Positions 43,800-54,528 of a stretch of DNA of 64,000 nucleotides are shown here, one piece after another; position 1 is the stretch's first letter, and each line of letters begins with the position of its first letter. The stretch is from Blasia pusilla (taxonomy: Eukaryota; Marchantiophyta; Marchantiopsida; Blasiales): the NCBI GenBank assembly GCA_050084515.1, contig CM114272.1:44268001-44332000 (forward strand). Reading direction: 5' to 3'. The notes under the pieces were generated by a model. It did no database searches. It worked only from the letters and a program-made list of their open reading frames with translations, and had not been told where the DNA came from. The translations under genes were made by a program, and so were the position numbers.

Positions 43800-45335
43800 A
43801 GAAGTGTTTTTGCATAAGGTAGGACCTTATGAGCTGTGACGAAATGTTTTGTTTAAAGTGAGAGCGGACGAAGAATATTGTTGGTGTCTAGAAGCCGATG
43901 AGGTGCCTCAAGTAGCACTCTGAGGATGCTAAAGGACACTAGGCTATCAAGAACACGATAGAGAAGATCTTGGCTTCGTGTTACTCGTGGCCTATTATAT
44001 ATCGAGATTTAGGGAAGTTTATACAGAGTTATGATGCATGTCAACGATCACGATGACCGACTCCTACCTCTCGATGGATGCTAGTTCCTATTTTACCCTT
44101 GCTCCCTAGCTTGGAGAAGTGGGGAATTGACTTTGTGGGACCTATATCTCCCACTACATGCCAAACACGTCGGAAGTACATCCTTATTGCAAAAAATTAC
44201 TACACCAAAAGGTAGAAGTACTGGCTACCAGGAAAGATGATAGTGCGGTTGTGGCAAAAAAATTTGCAAGGTATGGATGCCCTTCAGAGCTAGTCAATGA
44301 CTGGGGAACCCACTTCCTCAATCCGATGGTCGACGGATTCTTTCCTCATCAAGCATCTAAAGATGACGCCCTATAATCCTAAGGCAAATGGCCTAACGGA
44401 GAAATCCAATAAACCAGATGGCGGTAGTAGGCCCCTTTCTATTGCTTCGACGGTTGACAAAGTTGTGCAATCCACTTTAAAAGAACTGGTGGAACCGCAC
44501 TTTGAGTCACTTTTTAGAGACTCAAGCCACGGGTTCCGCCCTGAGAGAAGCTGTCATAAAGCCCTCCGAGACCTCCGTTACTCGTGGACGGCACTGACTT
44601 GGAATTTAACGCTTTCGGCGCTTATGTGGTATATATCACCTCCGGTGAGTTCCAGGTGCAGCTCCGAATTAACGAACTGCACAATGCTACTCTTGACCGT
44701 GACCACCAGTTCCTTGGGTCCGGCAATACCTAGGAGGATTTTGCCCGCATATCGAACGTAAAATGCGCGTGCGTACTTGGGGTGGGTTAGTATGTTGAAT
44801 TTTGAACCACTTAATGGTGACTTATACTTATGATCGGGACACCAAAATTCTAGTGGTCATGTGCGCATATAGGGCAGCTAAAAAGATTTCGAAAGGTACA
44901 CTCCTTTTTATCTCACATACGGAGTCCAACCCTTGACCCCATTGGAATGGGATCTTCCTACCTACCGCATATTGGTGAGTGAAAGAGTGGAGGAAGACTC
45001 TAAAGTAACATAGCAAAGAAGAGAAGACTTGGTTGCTTTAGAAGAAGCTAGACTCCTAGTGTTACAGTCCACAAAGAGTGTTGAGGAAGAGAGGAAGAAA
45101 CATTATGACAAACATCTTTGTCCTCAATCCATTAATACATGTGACTTGGTCATGTTATATGATAGTCGCCGTCTTAAATTTCTTGGTAAGCTTAAGTTAA
45201 ATTGGATGGGTCCTTATAGGGTGACCTAGATCTGTGATAATAGTTCTCTGCAATTGGAGACGTTAAATGGTGAATTATTACCCACCTTGGTGAATGGCAT
45301 GCACGTCAGAAGATACCATTTACTAGAGACTTACC
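43800..45335 (+). pseudogene. gypsy C integrase, interrupted
   Basis: Pieces seen: YDACQRSR-like zinc region near 44030, KYILIAKNYYTK (around 44170), VEVLATRKDDSAVVAKKFAR, YGCPSELVNDWGTHF, MTPYNPKANGLTEKSNK, then a foreign insert (about 44408-44795), then VVMCAYRAAKK, KLKLNWMGPYRVT and LVNGMHVRRYHLLETYPK at the C terminus. The Asp of VNDWGT and Glu of LTEKS are the second and third catalytic positions. Broken by the insert, frameshifts and stops. Confidence 0.75.
44408..44795. pseudogene. rearranged group II intron reverse transcriptase/maturase fragments
   Basis: On the plus strand KPDGGSRPLSIASTVDKVVQ, then LVEPHFESLFRDSSHGFRPE and RSCHKALRDL are the N-terminal RT motifs of group II intron proteins. 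On the minus strand of the adjoining part (about 44790-44625) AFYVRYAGKILLGIAGPKEL and FVNSELHLELTGG match the catalytic region, where YADDFLLG is expected. The two parts are therefore inverted relative to each other. Group II intron proteins of this kind are found in plant mitochondria, so this may be a shuffled nuclear copy of mitochondrial DNA captured inside the integrase; a nuclear maturase gene fragment is an alternative. Confidence 0.7.
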
Positions 45336-45370
45336 CTAAGTTAAATATGAGGAAGGGGGTAGGACAAGAC

Positions 45371-47117
45371 TAAATTCCTTCATCGCAAAGAGTTTTGAGC
45401 GAAGACTTATTGCCAAAGACATTTTCAAAGGCTGATCTTTCCGCGTGATCGAAGACTGTTGTCTTTGTCTTCGTTCCAAAGACCACTCGCGAAGATGAAG
45501 AAGATCTAAATTTCAAAGTTGGCCCTTACTACAAGAAACGGTTATCAAGAAACCAATAGGAGAAACCCCAGCTTGAAAGAACCTAAACCCCTCACATTCA
45601 ATCATCATGGAGGCTCGATAAGAATCTGTCAAGAGCAAACCAAAGAAAGGTGCGCGCGCGCCGCCTCAGACCTACTGCTCGATCCGACACGCACGCCACC
45701 ATGCCTTGCAAAGAGGCACTGCCATTGATAAAAGGCACTCTTATACCTACTTTAGATCTATCAGATGAATTGGTTGAAGGATTGGAGTGGCATGCGTTGG
45801 CTATATTCTTTCAAAGGCAATGGTACTTGATTTCCACACCTTGGAAGTAGAGATAGGCTTGTCACTTCATGTGCGGCACGAAGACTTAGTGACAAAGGGG
45901 TGTGTGACCGCAAATCGATTGGGAAGAAATGGTTATAAGGAGACTCTCTTGGACCCGCCTATCTTCGCACAATTCTGAAAGAATTACATGATAGTGTTTT
46001 ACCCTACGAGATTGTACTACTTCACAGAAAAGTTAGGTAATCTGTGTTGTGTCTTATGGAATCAACACGAACATCCTTCTTTGCAAGGAATCAACTTTGC
46101 GGTGCTTGTCAAGAGTCATGTCGCTCAAATGGTTGAGACATTGTAGCCCAGGGTAAAGTCCTACTTAGGTCCATTCTTTGCACATCTTTACATTCACAAA
46201 CAAGATTTGACACTAGATGAGGCGCTAAAATGGCTCACTATCACACCAATGCGACAGCCCCGAACCAAAAAAGCTTATGGATCATGTCCAAAAGAAACAA
46301 TAACCCCACAAAGCAAGAAGTGCGGAAGCCTCCGGAGCAAGGGTCTTTGTTAGTTCAGGTGACAAAGGAGGAGTTTGGTCCAACCATACTGCACGTAGAC
46401 ACCTCTACATGTGAAGAGCAGATTACTACAACTTACAACGACTCTACCACTTTTCCGTTGCACCATGTAGGAAGAGTGATAGCCAATTTTTCTATATTTG
46501 TAACCATAAGTGTTCGTGTCTTGAAAAAATTACAACACATAGCCAAACTCGAAGACCCAGCAACGTCACAAGATTACCTCTCAACTATTTGTCACTTAGA
46601 GAAAGAGGCTAAAGAAGCCCATAATAAGAAGCATGATTGAGAGGAGTTGGTGAGAAACTTTCACCAACATGCACAAGAGCTATCCGAGATCAAAGAACAT
46701 CTTGGCACGACTGAGCGTAGCTTGGTGGCGGAAAATTATAAGGCTACAAATACTCGGCAATGGGAGAGCTTGGAAACTAATTTAGAGTGTGGTGCACACC
46801 AGGTATGGTCTCAATTATAGCTAGCTTATCAAGAGTCTTATCACTAGAAAAATCACGTACACGTCATCCAAGCAGAGTTGAAACGCGTGCTCCAAGTAAA
46901 TGCATAGGAAGCAAGACTATTACAAGATCAGCAAGACTCTAACATTGAGTTGGTGTCTTTGTGATCCAAGGTCACCATGTAGGTCATCCAAATGGAAGCA
47001 TCGTAGCAATTACCAGAAGAAGTTCACATGGAGCTTGATGATACGAAAGAATTAGTTGAGGTTGCCACGAAGAACTCGAGATGAAGAAGTTCGAGTTTTT
47101 GATCAACAAAGAGGTGG
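45371..47117 (+). other. unassigned, degenerate coding-like stretch
   Basis: Open pieces read in the same direction as gypsy C: an ALAIFFQRQWYL region near 45790, LHVRHEDLVTKGCVTANRLG, FAVLVKSHVAQMVE near 46100, and from 46350 a Gln/Glu/Lys-rich part (VLKKLQHIAKLEDPATSQDY, LEKEAKEAHNKKHD, LSEIKEHLGTTERSLVAENY) that looks like a coiled coil with several stops. I do not recognise the protein. It could be an extra 3' reading frame of gypsy C or part of another element. The copia element is inserted into its end at VDY. Confidence 0.4.
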
Positions 47118-47122
47118 ATTAT

Positions 47123-47449
47123 TGTAGGAAATCAATAAGTCCAGCAAAACAAATCACCAAAGTATTGATCCAAGAATTGATCACACAGATCAATCCATAC
47201 GGAATATATAGATTAGTTTAGGATCAATGTTCTGTTTATGACCATTGATTACTGCTAGTAACGTTTCATCTTGCGAAACGATACGTAGCTATGAGACATT
47301 TCTGAAGTGACACAGTTAGCGTCATGTCTTTTGATTACGGCTCTTAGTTTAGAGCAGACTTTACTACTTATGTAACGGCTTTTCAATCTATCAACACAGA
47401 GAACATTGAGAGTACAAACGCAATTTCAATTTATTCCGCAATTCTCACA
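47123..47449 (+). repeat. copia 5' LTR
   Basis: Starts TGTAGGAAATCAATAAGTCC, ends CAATTCTCACA; 327 bp. Confidence 0.95.
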
Positions 47450-47465
47450 TGGTATCAAAGTCTGG
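47450..47465 (+). promoter_or_regulatory. copia primer-binding site
   Basis: TGGTATCAAAGTCTGG directly follows the 5' LTR. It matches the usual plant initiator-Met tRNA site TGGTATCAGAGC with two differences. It primes minus-strand DNA synthesis. Confidence 0.85.
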
Positions 47466-47656
47466 TCGCTAGTCACTACTTTTATGATTTTCAAGAAAGG
47501 ATTGGAATTTGAGGGACGCTTCAACATTCCTAGAGTAGAGGGGACGCCTTCTGCTGAAATGCCTTTCTTGTTTCTGATTGCTTGGTGGCTGCAGACTTCT
47601 GATTCTTACGAATTTGAAGTCCTTGACCCGTTTTCTATCATTTTCATCAATTCACG

Positions 47657-48660
47657 ATGGTGAATTCTAACATGTTCCTCAAGATTGAAGACATCCCAAA
47701 ATTTAACGGGACCTATTTCTATACCTGGAGATTACGCATGAGATTGTATCTTGATGCCAAAGATTAAGTAGGCATCGTAGAAAGAACAACTCCAAAGCCA
47801 GCAGCAGCTATCGCTCTTGCCACCGGCGCTGGGAATGTCCACGAATGGGAGATTCTCAACCGAATTGCCTTATCTTTCCTAGCGAATCGTTTAGACAATT
47901 CGAAAGTTCATCATATCAGTTCCGCTACGACTGCAGCGGAAGCCTGGACGAAATTAGATTCTTGATACAAAGCCCAGGACGCTGTCACAAAAATGTATCT
48001 GCAAGATGAATTGCAGACTCTTAAGATGATAGTGTTACCAAACATATCCATCAATTTAGGAAATTGATTGATCAACTCCACACTGTTGGATCGGTGACTA
48101 CTGATGAAACTCAGTATCTTGCATTGATGCGATCAATGCCCAATTGTTACCGCAACTTATTGACCTCTTTGCGAGGTCAAAGTAACCTTACTTTGCAATC
48201 TGTGATCACTTTCCTTCTTAGGGAGGAGAAAATGATGAAGACGCAGACTGCTGAACCGTCCTCAACTTTTCTTTTTGGACGAGGTTCTGCCCCTTTTCAA
48301 TCGAAGTCCTAATTCGGAAATTCAAGGCAAGGGGGCTCCTTCAGAGGTTACGATCGAGGCAAAGCTCCTCAGAAAGGCTTTGGTCCTTTCAAATCAGGAT
48401 TTGTTCCTGCTTCTATGACGATTCCACATGGCGAATCGTCCAATCATCAAGCTGATTGGCAGGTTTCATCCTCCAATCAGCAGAACACTTATAAGAAAAC
48501 GAAGTGTTTCTACTGCAATTTGCAGGGGATTCATATTAAATATTTCCGAAATCGTCTTGCAGATCACCAAATGCAGTCTAGATTGTCTGCTCCAAGAGCA
48601 AATTTTACGTCTCATCTCTTCTTTACCGTTGCCTATTCAACTTCGGCTTCAGATATTCAA
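47657..48660 (+). pseudogene. copia gag
   Basis: Starts ATG at 47657 with MVNSNMFLKIEDIPKFNGTY and FYTWRLRMRLYLDAKD, the copia gag opening. It continues with LANRLDNSKVHHISSATTAA, then ALMRSMPNCYRNLLTSLRGQ and LTLQSVITFLLREE. A zinc knuckle remnant CFYCNLQGIHIKYF has lost its last Cys. Stops at 47767 and 47963 and a frameshift near 48030 break it. Confidence 0.85.
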
Positions 48661-49060
48661 GATAACACATGGTATCTTGATACCGGTGCTACTCATCATA
48701 TGGCCTTCTCCAGTGATTACTTTTCCAATTACACTCCGTATGAAAAATCTTCGTATGTTTTCCTAGGTGATAACTCTAGTCTGGAGATAAAATAATCTGG
48801 GCACGTTGAGATCCTTCTGACTAATGGTATTCGATACATTCTTCGGAATGTTCTCTTTATACCAAGCGTGAAGAAAAATCTTTTCTCAATCAAGCAACTA
48901 GACACTTCAGAAGGATCTGCCTTGATTCACAATGGAAAGTGCATACTCCGTGATTCTACAGACCACATCATCACAACATGTTATTTAATCAATGATTTGT
49001 ACAAACTCGGAGAAGTTGTCCTTCCACCCTCCCGATTTTCTCCGACATTGCCATCGCGAT
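48661..49060 (+). pseudogene. copia protease
   Basis: TWYLDTGATHHMAFSSDYF carries the DTGA-type active site seen in copia proteases (usual form WYxDSGAS/TxHM). GDNSSLEIK, VLFIPSVKKNLFSIKQLD and similar follow. A stop lies at 48793. Confidence 0.85.
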
Positions 49061-49094
49061 TCTCCCACGATCGCTGATCTGCGGGCATCACCGT

Positions 49095-49900
49095 TTAGGT
49101 CACATGAGCGCGCTTCGTGTTTCTCAACTTCAAAATCAGAAAATGGTGGCGGACTTCCACGGCATAATCCCTCTCAGATTTCTTCATGTCGAGCCCGCCT
49201 ACATGGCAAGGACTCATAAACCTTTTTCTAACACTTCTCCAGTCTATAGAGCTCTCAATGTTTTAGAATTAATTCATACAGATATTTGTGGGCCTATTTC
49301 TCCCCCTACTCATTTGGGATTTCGTTATTTCATGGTCTTTATTGACGATTTCTCCCGGTATACTACTGTTTACCTCCTCCATTACAAATTCGAAGGTTTT
49401 TCCCGTTTCACTCAATTTGTGGCTAATGTAGAGACACAACATCAACCTCGACGCATTCAGACATTGTGATCTGACAATGGTGGGGAATTTAAGTCATCTT
49501 TTTTCTTAGACTTCTGCCGTTCTCGAGGAATCTCGAGGAAATTCATTGTTCCCCACATACCACAGCAAAATGGTGTTTCAGAATGTAAGAACAGAACTCT
49601 TGCTAATTGTGTCCGTTCTATGCTTTTCCATTCTGCTCTCCCCAAGACTTATTGGGGTGAATCTTTGGTCTTATTTGCAAAATCGTCTTCCGAGCAAAGC
49701 ATTGCCACTTTCCAAAACACCATATGAGTTATGGTTTAATCATAAACTTGTGTTATCTCATCTTCGTATTTTTGGAAGCCCTACATTTGCTAAAATCAAT
49801 GACCCTCATTCAAAGCTGGATTTTTGCACTGAGGAATGCATTTTCCTTGGTTACAGTGACCAAAGTAAAGCCTTGCATCTCGAGAGGCTGAGAGACAAAA
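49095..49900 (+). pseudogene. copia integrase
   Basis: HRLGHMSALRVSQLQNQ is the end of the zinc-binding part. LELIHTDICGP, TLxSDNGGEF (with a stop before Ser) and PQQNGVSECKNRT give the D, D, E catalytic positions. FVFLGYSDQSKA-like sequence ends the domain. A frameshift near 49650 and a stop at 49467 are present. Confidence 0.85.
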
Positions 49901-50149
49901 CTATCATTCTCTCTCGTGATGTTGTAGTTCTTGAAGATCAGAGTGCTCAGACCACTCCATCTTTTGCTTCTTCTGATGCAGAAGATCTTGCTATCAGATC
50001 TGATCCTCTATTTTTCCGCTCATCCCCTAATCCTCAAACTTCCTTGCCTATTCCTGCTACTTCCCCGATTATTCCCTCAGTGGGAACTCCCTCTCCTTCC
50101 ATATCATCTTCAGTGGGAGTTCAACCTCTTTCAAGTCAGCCATAGCCAG

Positions 50150-51300
50150 AGGATATGCCTTCACCAACGGTCTCTTCCACTCCACACCCCGTACCTAGTC
50201 ATGGGCGTGCCCATCTTTACTATGAAAGAAGACAACGAGCTCCTACTCCTCCTCTTGCTCAAAGAAAAAGTCCTCGCATTACTCGGGCTCTTGAGCGTTA
50301 CGATGAACTTATTGAAGCTGAGAAGAACAAGAAGCAAGCTGCAGAGAAGCATTGGGCCTTACTCTCTTCTACTAGTTCTTTTCTTGAGCCCCAATCTTCT
50401 GAGGAGGCTATCTCTGGACCTGACTCTTCACATTGGAAGGCTGCTATTTCTGTTGAACTTCAGAATATGGCTAGAATGAAGGCTTGGCTTGGACTTTGGT
50501 TCCCCTTCCTCCTAATCAAAGCACAGTTGGCTGCCGTTGGGTTTTTAAAATTAAACCTCATGTGGATGGCACGATCCACAAGTACAAAGCCCGTCTGGTT
50601 GCTAAAGGATTTACTCAAGTTCTTGATCTTGATTACGACGAGACCTTTTCTCCTATTATTAAACTTCAATCTCTTCATATTCTAATTGCTATCGCTGCTT
50701 ATCTCAACCATCAATTAGATGTAATCGCTGCTTTTCTAAATGGATTCCTGCAACACAAGATCTACATGGCCCTTCCTTCAGGCTTGCCAGTTCCCCATAA
50801 TAACTTGGTCTGCCTTCTCAAAAGGTCCATTTACGGTTTGAAGCAATCAGCCCGTATGTGGTATGAACGCTGTCACTAAGTTTTACTAGACATTGGTTTT
50901 GTCCGCACCACTACTGACTCTAATATTTACATTCTGGACAAGGACTCCAATTTTCTGATCCTTGCTCTTTACGTGGATGACACTGTCATCGCAAGCTCTA
51001 GTTCTGCGCTGCTTCATTTTGTCAAAACGAAGCTCCGCCAAGAGTTTGCAATGAGGGATCTCGGTGAAGCTTATCATGTTCTGGGAATTCATATCCAACG
51101 AGACCGACAACAAGGATGGATCACGCTCAACCAGACGACTTACATCACCAACAAACTCAAACAGTTCAACATGCTGGGCTGCAAACCTATCTCCACTCCC
51201 TTTGATTTTGGCCTTCATCTTAGTCAAGATCAATCTTCTGTTCATCTACTCATATTGCAGCAATGTCTTCTATTCCTTATAAAAGTGCTAGAGGCAGTTT
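50150..51300 (+). pseudogene. copia reverse transcriptase
   Basis: After a Ser/Pro-rich linker comes WTLVPLPPNQSTVGCRWVFK, HKYKARLVAKGFTQVLDLDY, ETFSPI, DVIAAFLNGFLQHKIYMALP, CLLKRSIYGLKQSARMWYE, then the catalytic YVDD (50970-50981) and YHVLGIHIQRD. A stop at 50877-50879 and a frameshift near 50480 interrupt it. Confidence 0.9.
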
Positions 51301-51950
51301 AATGTGGGCAATGGTGTGCACTCGCCCCGATATTGCCTATTCTATTAGCACATGTTACGATTCATGACCAATCCCTGGTCCTATACGGTGGAGTGCTGTC
51401 AAACGTATTTTCAGGTATCTCCAAGGGACAAAACATTACTTTCTCCAATATCAAGGCTCATCTACTCCTTTTCATCTTCAAGGATATTTTGATGCTGCCT
51501 ATGGAGACAATATCGACTCCCGAAAATCTACTAGCGGATTTTGCTTTCTCCTTGCAAGAGGAGCCGTTAGTTGGGCAAGTAGAAAACAAAAGTCAGTTGC
51601 TCTTTCAAGTACCGAGTCTGAGTACATTGCAATGACTAAAACTAGCACTGAAGCTATTTGGATCAGAAGATTACAATACGAAATTGGTTTTGCTGAGAAG
51701 ATAACTGAGATCTTCTGTGATAACCAAAGTGTTATTGCTTTGGTCAGTTCTACAAAACATCATGACCACACCAAACACATCGACATTCAATACCACTATA
51801 TCAAAGATCAAGTATCAAGTGGGGAAATTATTTTGACCTATATTTCAACTGCAGAGATGACTGTAGACATTTTTACTAAGGGTTTCCAAAAAGGACCTCA
51901 TGAGAAACATACTAGATCTCTAGGGTTAACTAGTAATGAAAATGGCTGAT
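51300..51950 (+). pseudogene. copia RNase H
   Basis: Contains the usual copia ending: GAVSWASRKQKSVALSSTES and EYIAM (in changing frames near 51560-51640), IFCDNQSVIALVSSTKHHDH, TKHIDIQYHYIKDQV and FTKGF. Last codons precede the 3' LTR by about 20 bp. Confidence 0.85.
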
Positions 51951-51958
51951 TTTTTCCC

Positions 51959-51969
51959 CTGAGTGGGAG
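51959..51969 (+). promoter_or_regulatory. copia polypurine tract
   Basis: CTGAGTGGGAG immediately precedes the TG of the 3' LTR. Short but in the right place for plus-strand priming. Confidence 0.75.
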
Positions 51970-52296
51970 TGAAGGAAATCAATTAGTCCAGCGAAACAAA
52001 TCACCAGAGTACTGATCCAAGAATTGATCACACCGATCAATCCATACAGAAGATCTAGATTAGTTTAGGATCAATGTTCTGTTTATGACCATTGATTACT
52101 GCTAGTAACGTTTCATCTTGCGAAACAATACATAGCTATGAGACATTTCTGAAGTGACACAGTTACCGTCACGTCTTTTGATTACGGCTCTTAGTTTAGA
52201 GGAGACTTTACTACTTATGTATCGGCTTTTCAATCTATTAACATAGAGAACACTGAGGATACAAACGCAATTTCAATTCATTCTGCAATTCTCACA
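51970..52296 (+). repeat. copia 3' LTR
   Basis: Starts TGAAGGAAATCAATTAGTCC, ends CAATTCTCACA; 327 bp, followed by ATTAT. Confidence 0.95.
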
Positions 52297-52301
52297 ATTA
52301 T

Positions 52302-53444
52302 ATTGATCAACTACGATGGAAAAAATTTGAAGCATATAGTATAGCAAAGAGAGGCTTGGAGGTTGTCACATCTGAGTAGCTGATAGATAGGGATCTATCG
52401 CAGCGACGGCATAGAGAGCCAGCGGACGATCGTGAGTATAACTTCGTCCTGAGGGGTCGTATGGGGTTGAGGATTGTTCCGTTGTGTCAAGAACGTTGTT
52501 TTTGATGACTTTCCTTTTGGGGTCTTTCACAACCATGTGACTTGTTTAGCACATCATCTGCCCTTGCTAACCTGTGCACGCAGGTTATCGGGAGAGTTGC
52601 TATCATTAGGGGAGGAGCCTTTTGGCTCTTCCCACACTTATATATAGGAGAGAGATGGCTTTCTCAAGCCATCTTTCTCATGTTGGGCCGTTGGAGCACC
52701 ATTCTTGCTCGTGTGTGTGAGTTAGGACTAGGTACTAGCGTCTGGATTCCTTGATAGCACAGGGTGGACAAGGCTTGATATGTCGATGTAGATTGAGGAG
52801 TGGAGTTTTAGGCCAGGTGTATTATTTTTACTCTTATTTTTACATGAGAAAGATGCAAGGGGGCAGGGGGGAATTCGTTGGTTGAAGGTAGGGCAAACGA
52901 GTTGCCTTGGGAGCCCCTGGAGACGTCGGTTGGCGTTTGTGTTTTTTGTTCAGTGGGTTGTGCGTGGAAGCGCTGCTCATTTTTTGCAGATACCGCTAGT
53001 ACAGATATACGAGAAAGTGGGGATGTAGTGTGGGAGTTTGTTCCATGGTGAAGAGGGACACAGTCAAAGCTAAGCACACGCATAGCCATGCGCACACAAA
53101 GCCTGGGCAAGAGTACAGCCGTTGTTGGACCAAATGAGCACCTCAGACGTTGAAGGTGTAGAAAAAAAAATTGGCCGCTCAAAGGGGCCACGGAGGTAGC
53201 ATCGCCTTAAGTATTGGAAGTACTCGCGGGCTCATAGGGCCGCGTGCCTAAAGCACCGTAGAGGTCGGAAGTGTGAGGGACCGGGCAAAGTTGTGGCCAA
53301 AAGGGGGCTTGGACGGATCCGTCCGATGAGGCGGGGTACGAACTCTCAGGGCGTGTCCAAACAGGTGTAAAGGGCAAGCCACCTCCATAGGGATGCGTGC
53401 CAAAAGAAGAAAGGGCCGCGGGCCTAAGGGCCAAGGCGGGAGTA
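52302..53444. other. no gene recognised, between copia and CACTA elements
   Basis: The first 70 bases continue an open frame (IDQLRWKKFEAYSIAKRGLE) that was joined to the stretch before 47118 until the copia element inserted. The rest shows no recognisable domain; 53200-53440 is GC-rich with repeated GGGCC motifs. Confidence 0.45.
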
Positions 53445-53461
53445 CACTAGAAGAAAATAAG
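53445..53461 (+). repeat. CACTA terminal inverted repeat, left end
   Basis: CACTAGAAGAAAATAAG at the edge of the element. The partner end is not in the window. Confidence 0.75.
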
Positions 53462-54040
53462 AGATTTATGACTAGGATATATGACTCAAATGAGTCATAT
53501 ATTATGTTCTACGACTAAGAATGACTGGTTGCTCGTAGAGTCACAAAAGCCAAGTCATGAATCCTAAATGACTATAGCAACCACCGTGGTTTGCTAACAT
53601 GGTAATAAAAGATGAGTCAAGGAGTACATCATATTATAATGAGCGGCACATTATTTTGATGATATGGCGACATGATTGCAATGTCATGTAGATGACATGG
53701 ACAAAATGACACGTGAGCTTGTGACATATAGTAAATGTTAACATTTGGTATTTTATGACTGGGTTGGTCATTTTTTCATGATTGCATTAGTAACATTATC
53801 CTCTTATAGTCATGAACCATCCTAGTTATCATCAAATGACTAAGAGGTGTAACGGGAGTCAATTTCAAATGACTCAGAGATATAGTAGAGTCATTTTCCA
53901 ATGACTAAGAGAAATAACTAGAGTCATTTCCAAATGATTGTCTATTATTGCAATGACTCAATTAGTCATTGATTTGCACTCATTTCAGTTGTGAGTTGTG
54001 ACTTATATAGTTATTCAGTCATGACTAAGTTTAGGTCATG
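53462..54040. repeat. CACTA subterminal repeats
   Basis: The motif ATGACT or its complement AGTCAT occurs more than twenty times in both orientations, often as AATGACTAAGAG or GAGTCATTTCCAAATGA. CACTA transposases bind such subterminal arrays, so this is probably the binding platform of the element's own DNA-binding protein. Confidence 0.8.
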
Positions 54041-54528
54041 TTCCAATTTTGTAGGCTTTTGATGTTGTTTTAGATTTGTGAAGCATAAACCAGACTTGGG
54101 GTTCAACAAAGAAAAGTGCTAGAATGATAGACATATGTAATGGGCACAAAATTAATCTTGAATAAATCATTTACTCCATTGAACTTGCCAAAAGACTCAC
54201 TTTCAGCAAGGTATTTGCTAATGAAGAGTAGGGTTGGGATGCACATTAAAAGAAAAAGCTAAGCTTTCAGAAAAATTATGCTTGTATGTCAGGTGGAAAG
54301 GAAGCCACACATAGCAAAATAATCCCAAGAAAGGTCATGTTATGTTCCCAACTGCAAATTGAAAACTCTGATTGAAGCTTTTGTATGCAACAAAGTTTAC
54401 AACCATGAAAAATGCAATACATTGTAAAGATCAGCTTCAAAATCTGATACCTATTGATGTTCAATGGTATTCTGAAGTCAATAGCAGAACTTTAAAAAGA
54501 GGATCAGAGAGTATGATTCCGACAAGAT

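Larger units (their letters stand above)
40990..45370 (+). mobile_element. decayed Ty3/gypsy element C
   Basis: A second, unrelated gypsy element on the plus strand with protease (about 41355-41990), reverse transcriptase (about 42520-43130), RNase H (about 43140-43700) and integrase (about 43800-45330). Terminal repeats were not found; the gag end near 40990-41340 is unclear. It has no methyltransferase and no PHD finger. Sequence between protease and reverse transcriptase (42000-42440) is one open stretch with acidic residues. Confidence 0.75.
47123..52296 (+). mobile_element. complete Ty1/copia element
   Basis: 5,174 bp with two LTRs of 327 bp (47123-47449 and 51970-52296), TG/CA ends, and the 5-bp duplication ATTAT on both sides (47118-47122 and 52297-52301). 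The LTRs differ at roughly 23 positions by eye, about 93% identity, so it is not recent. Order: primer site, gag, protease, integrase, reverse transcriptase, RNase H. Several stops and frameshifts make it non-autonomous. Confidence 0.95.

Noticed and set aside
53207-53434. Pro-rich minus-strand frame next to the CACTA end
   Set aside because: Follows from GC-rich repeats; no domain.
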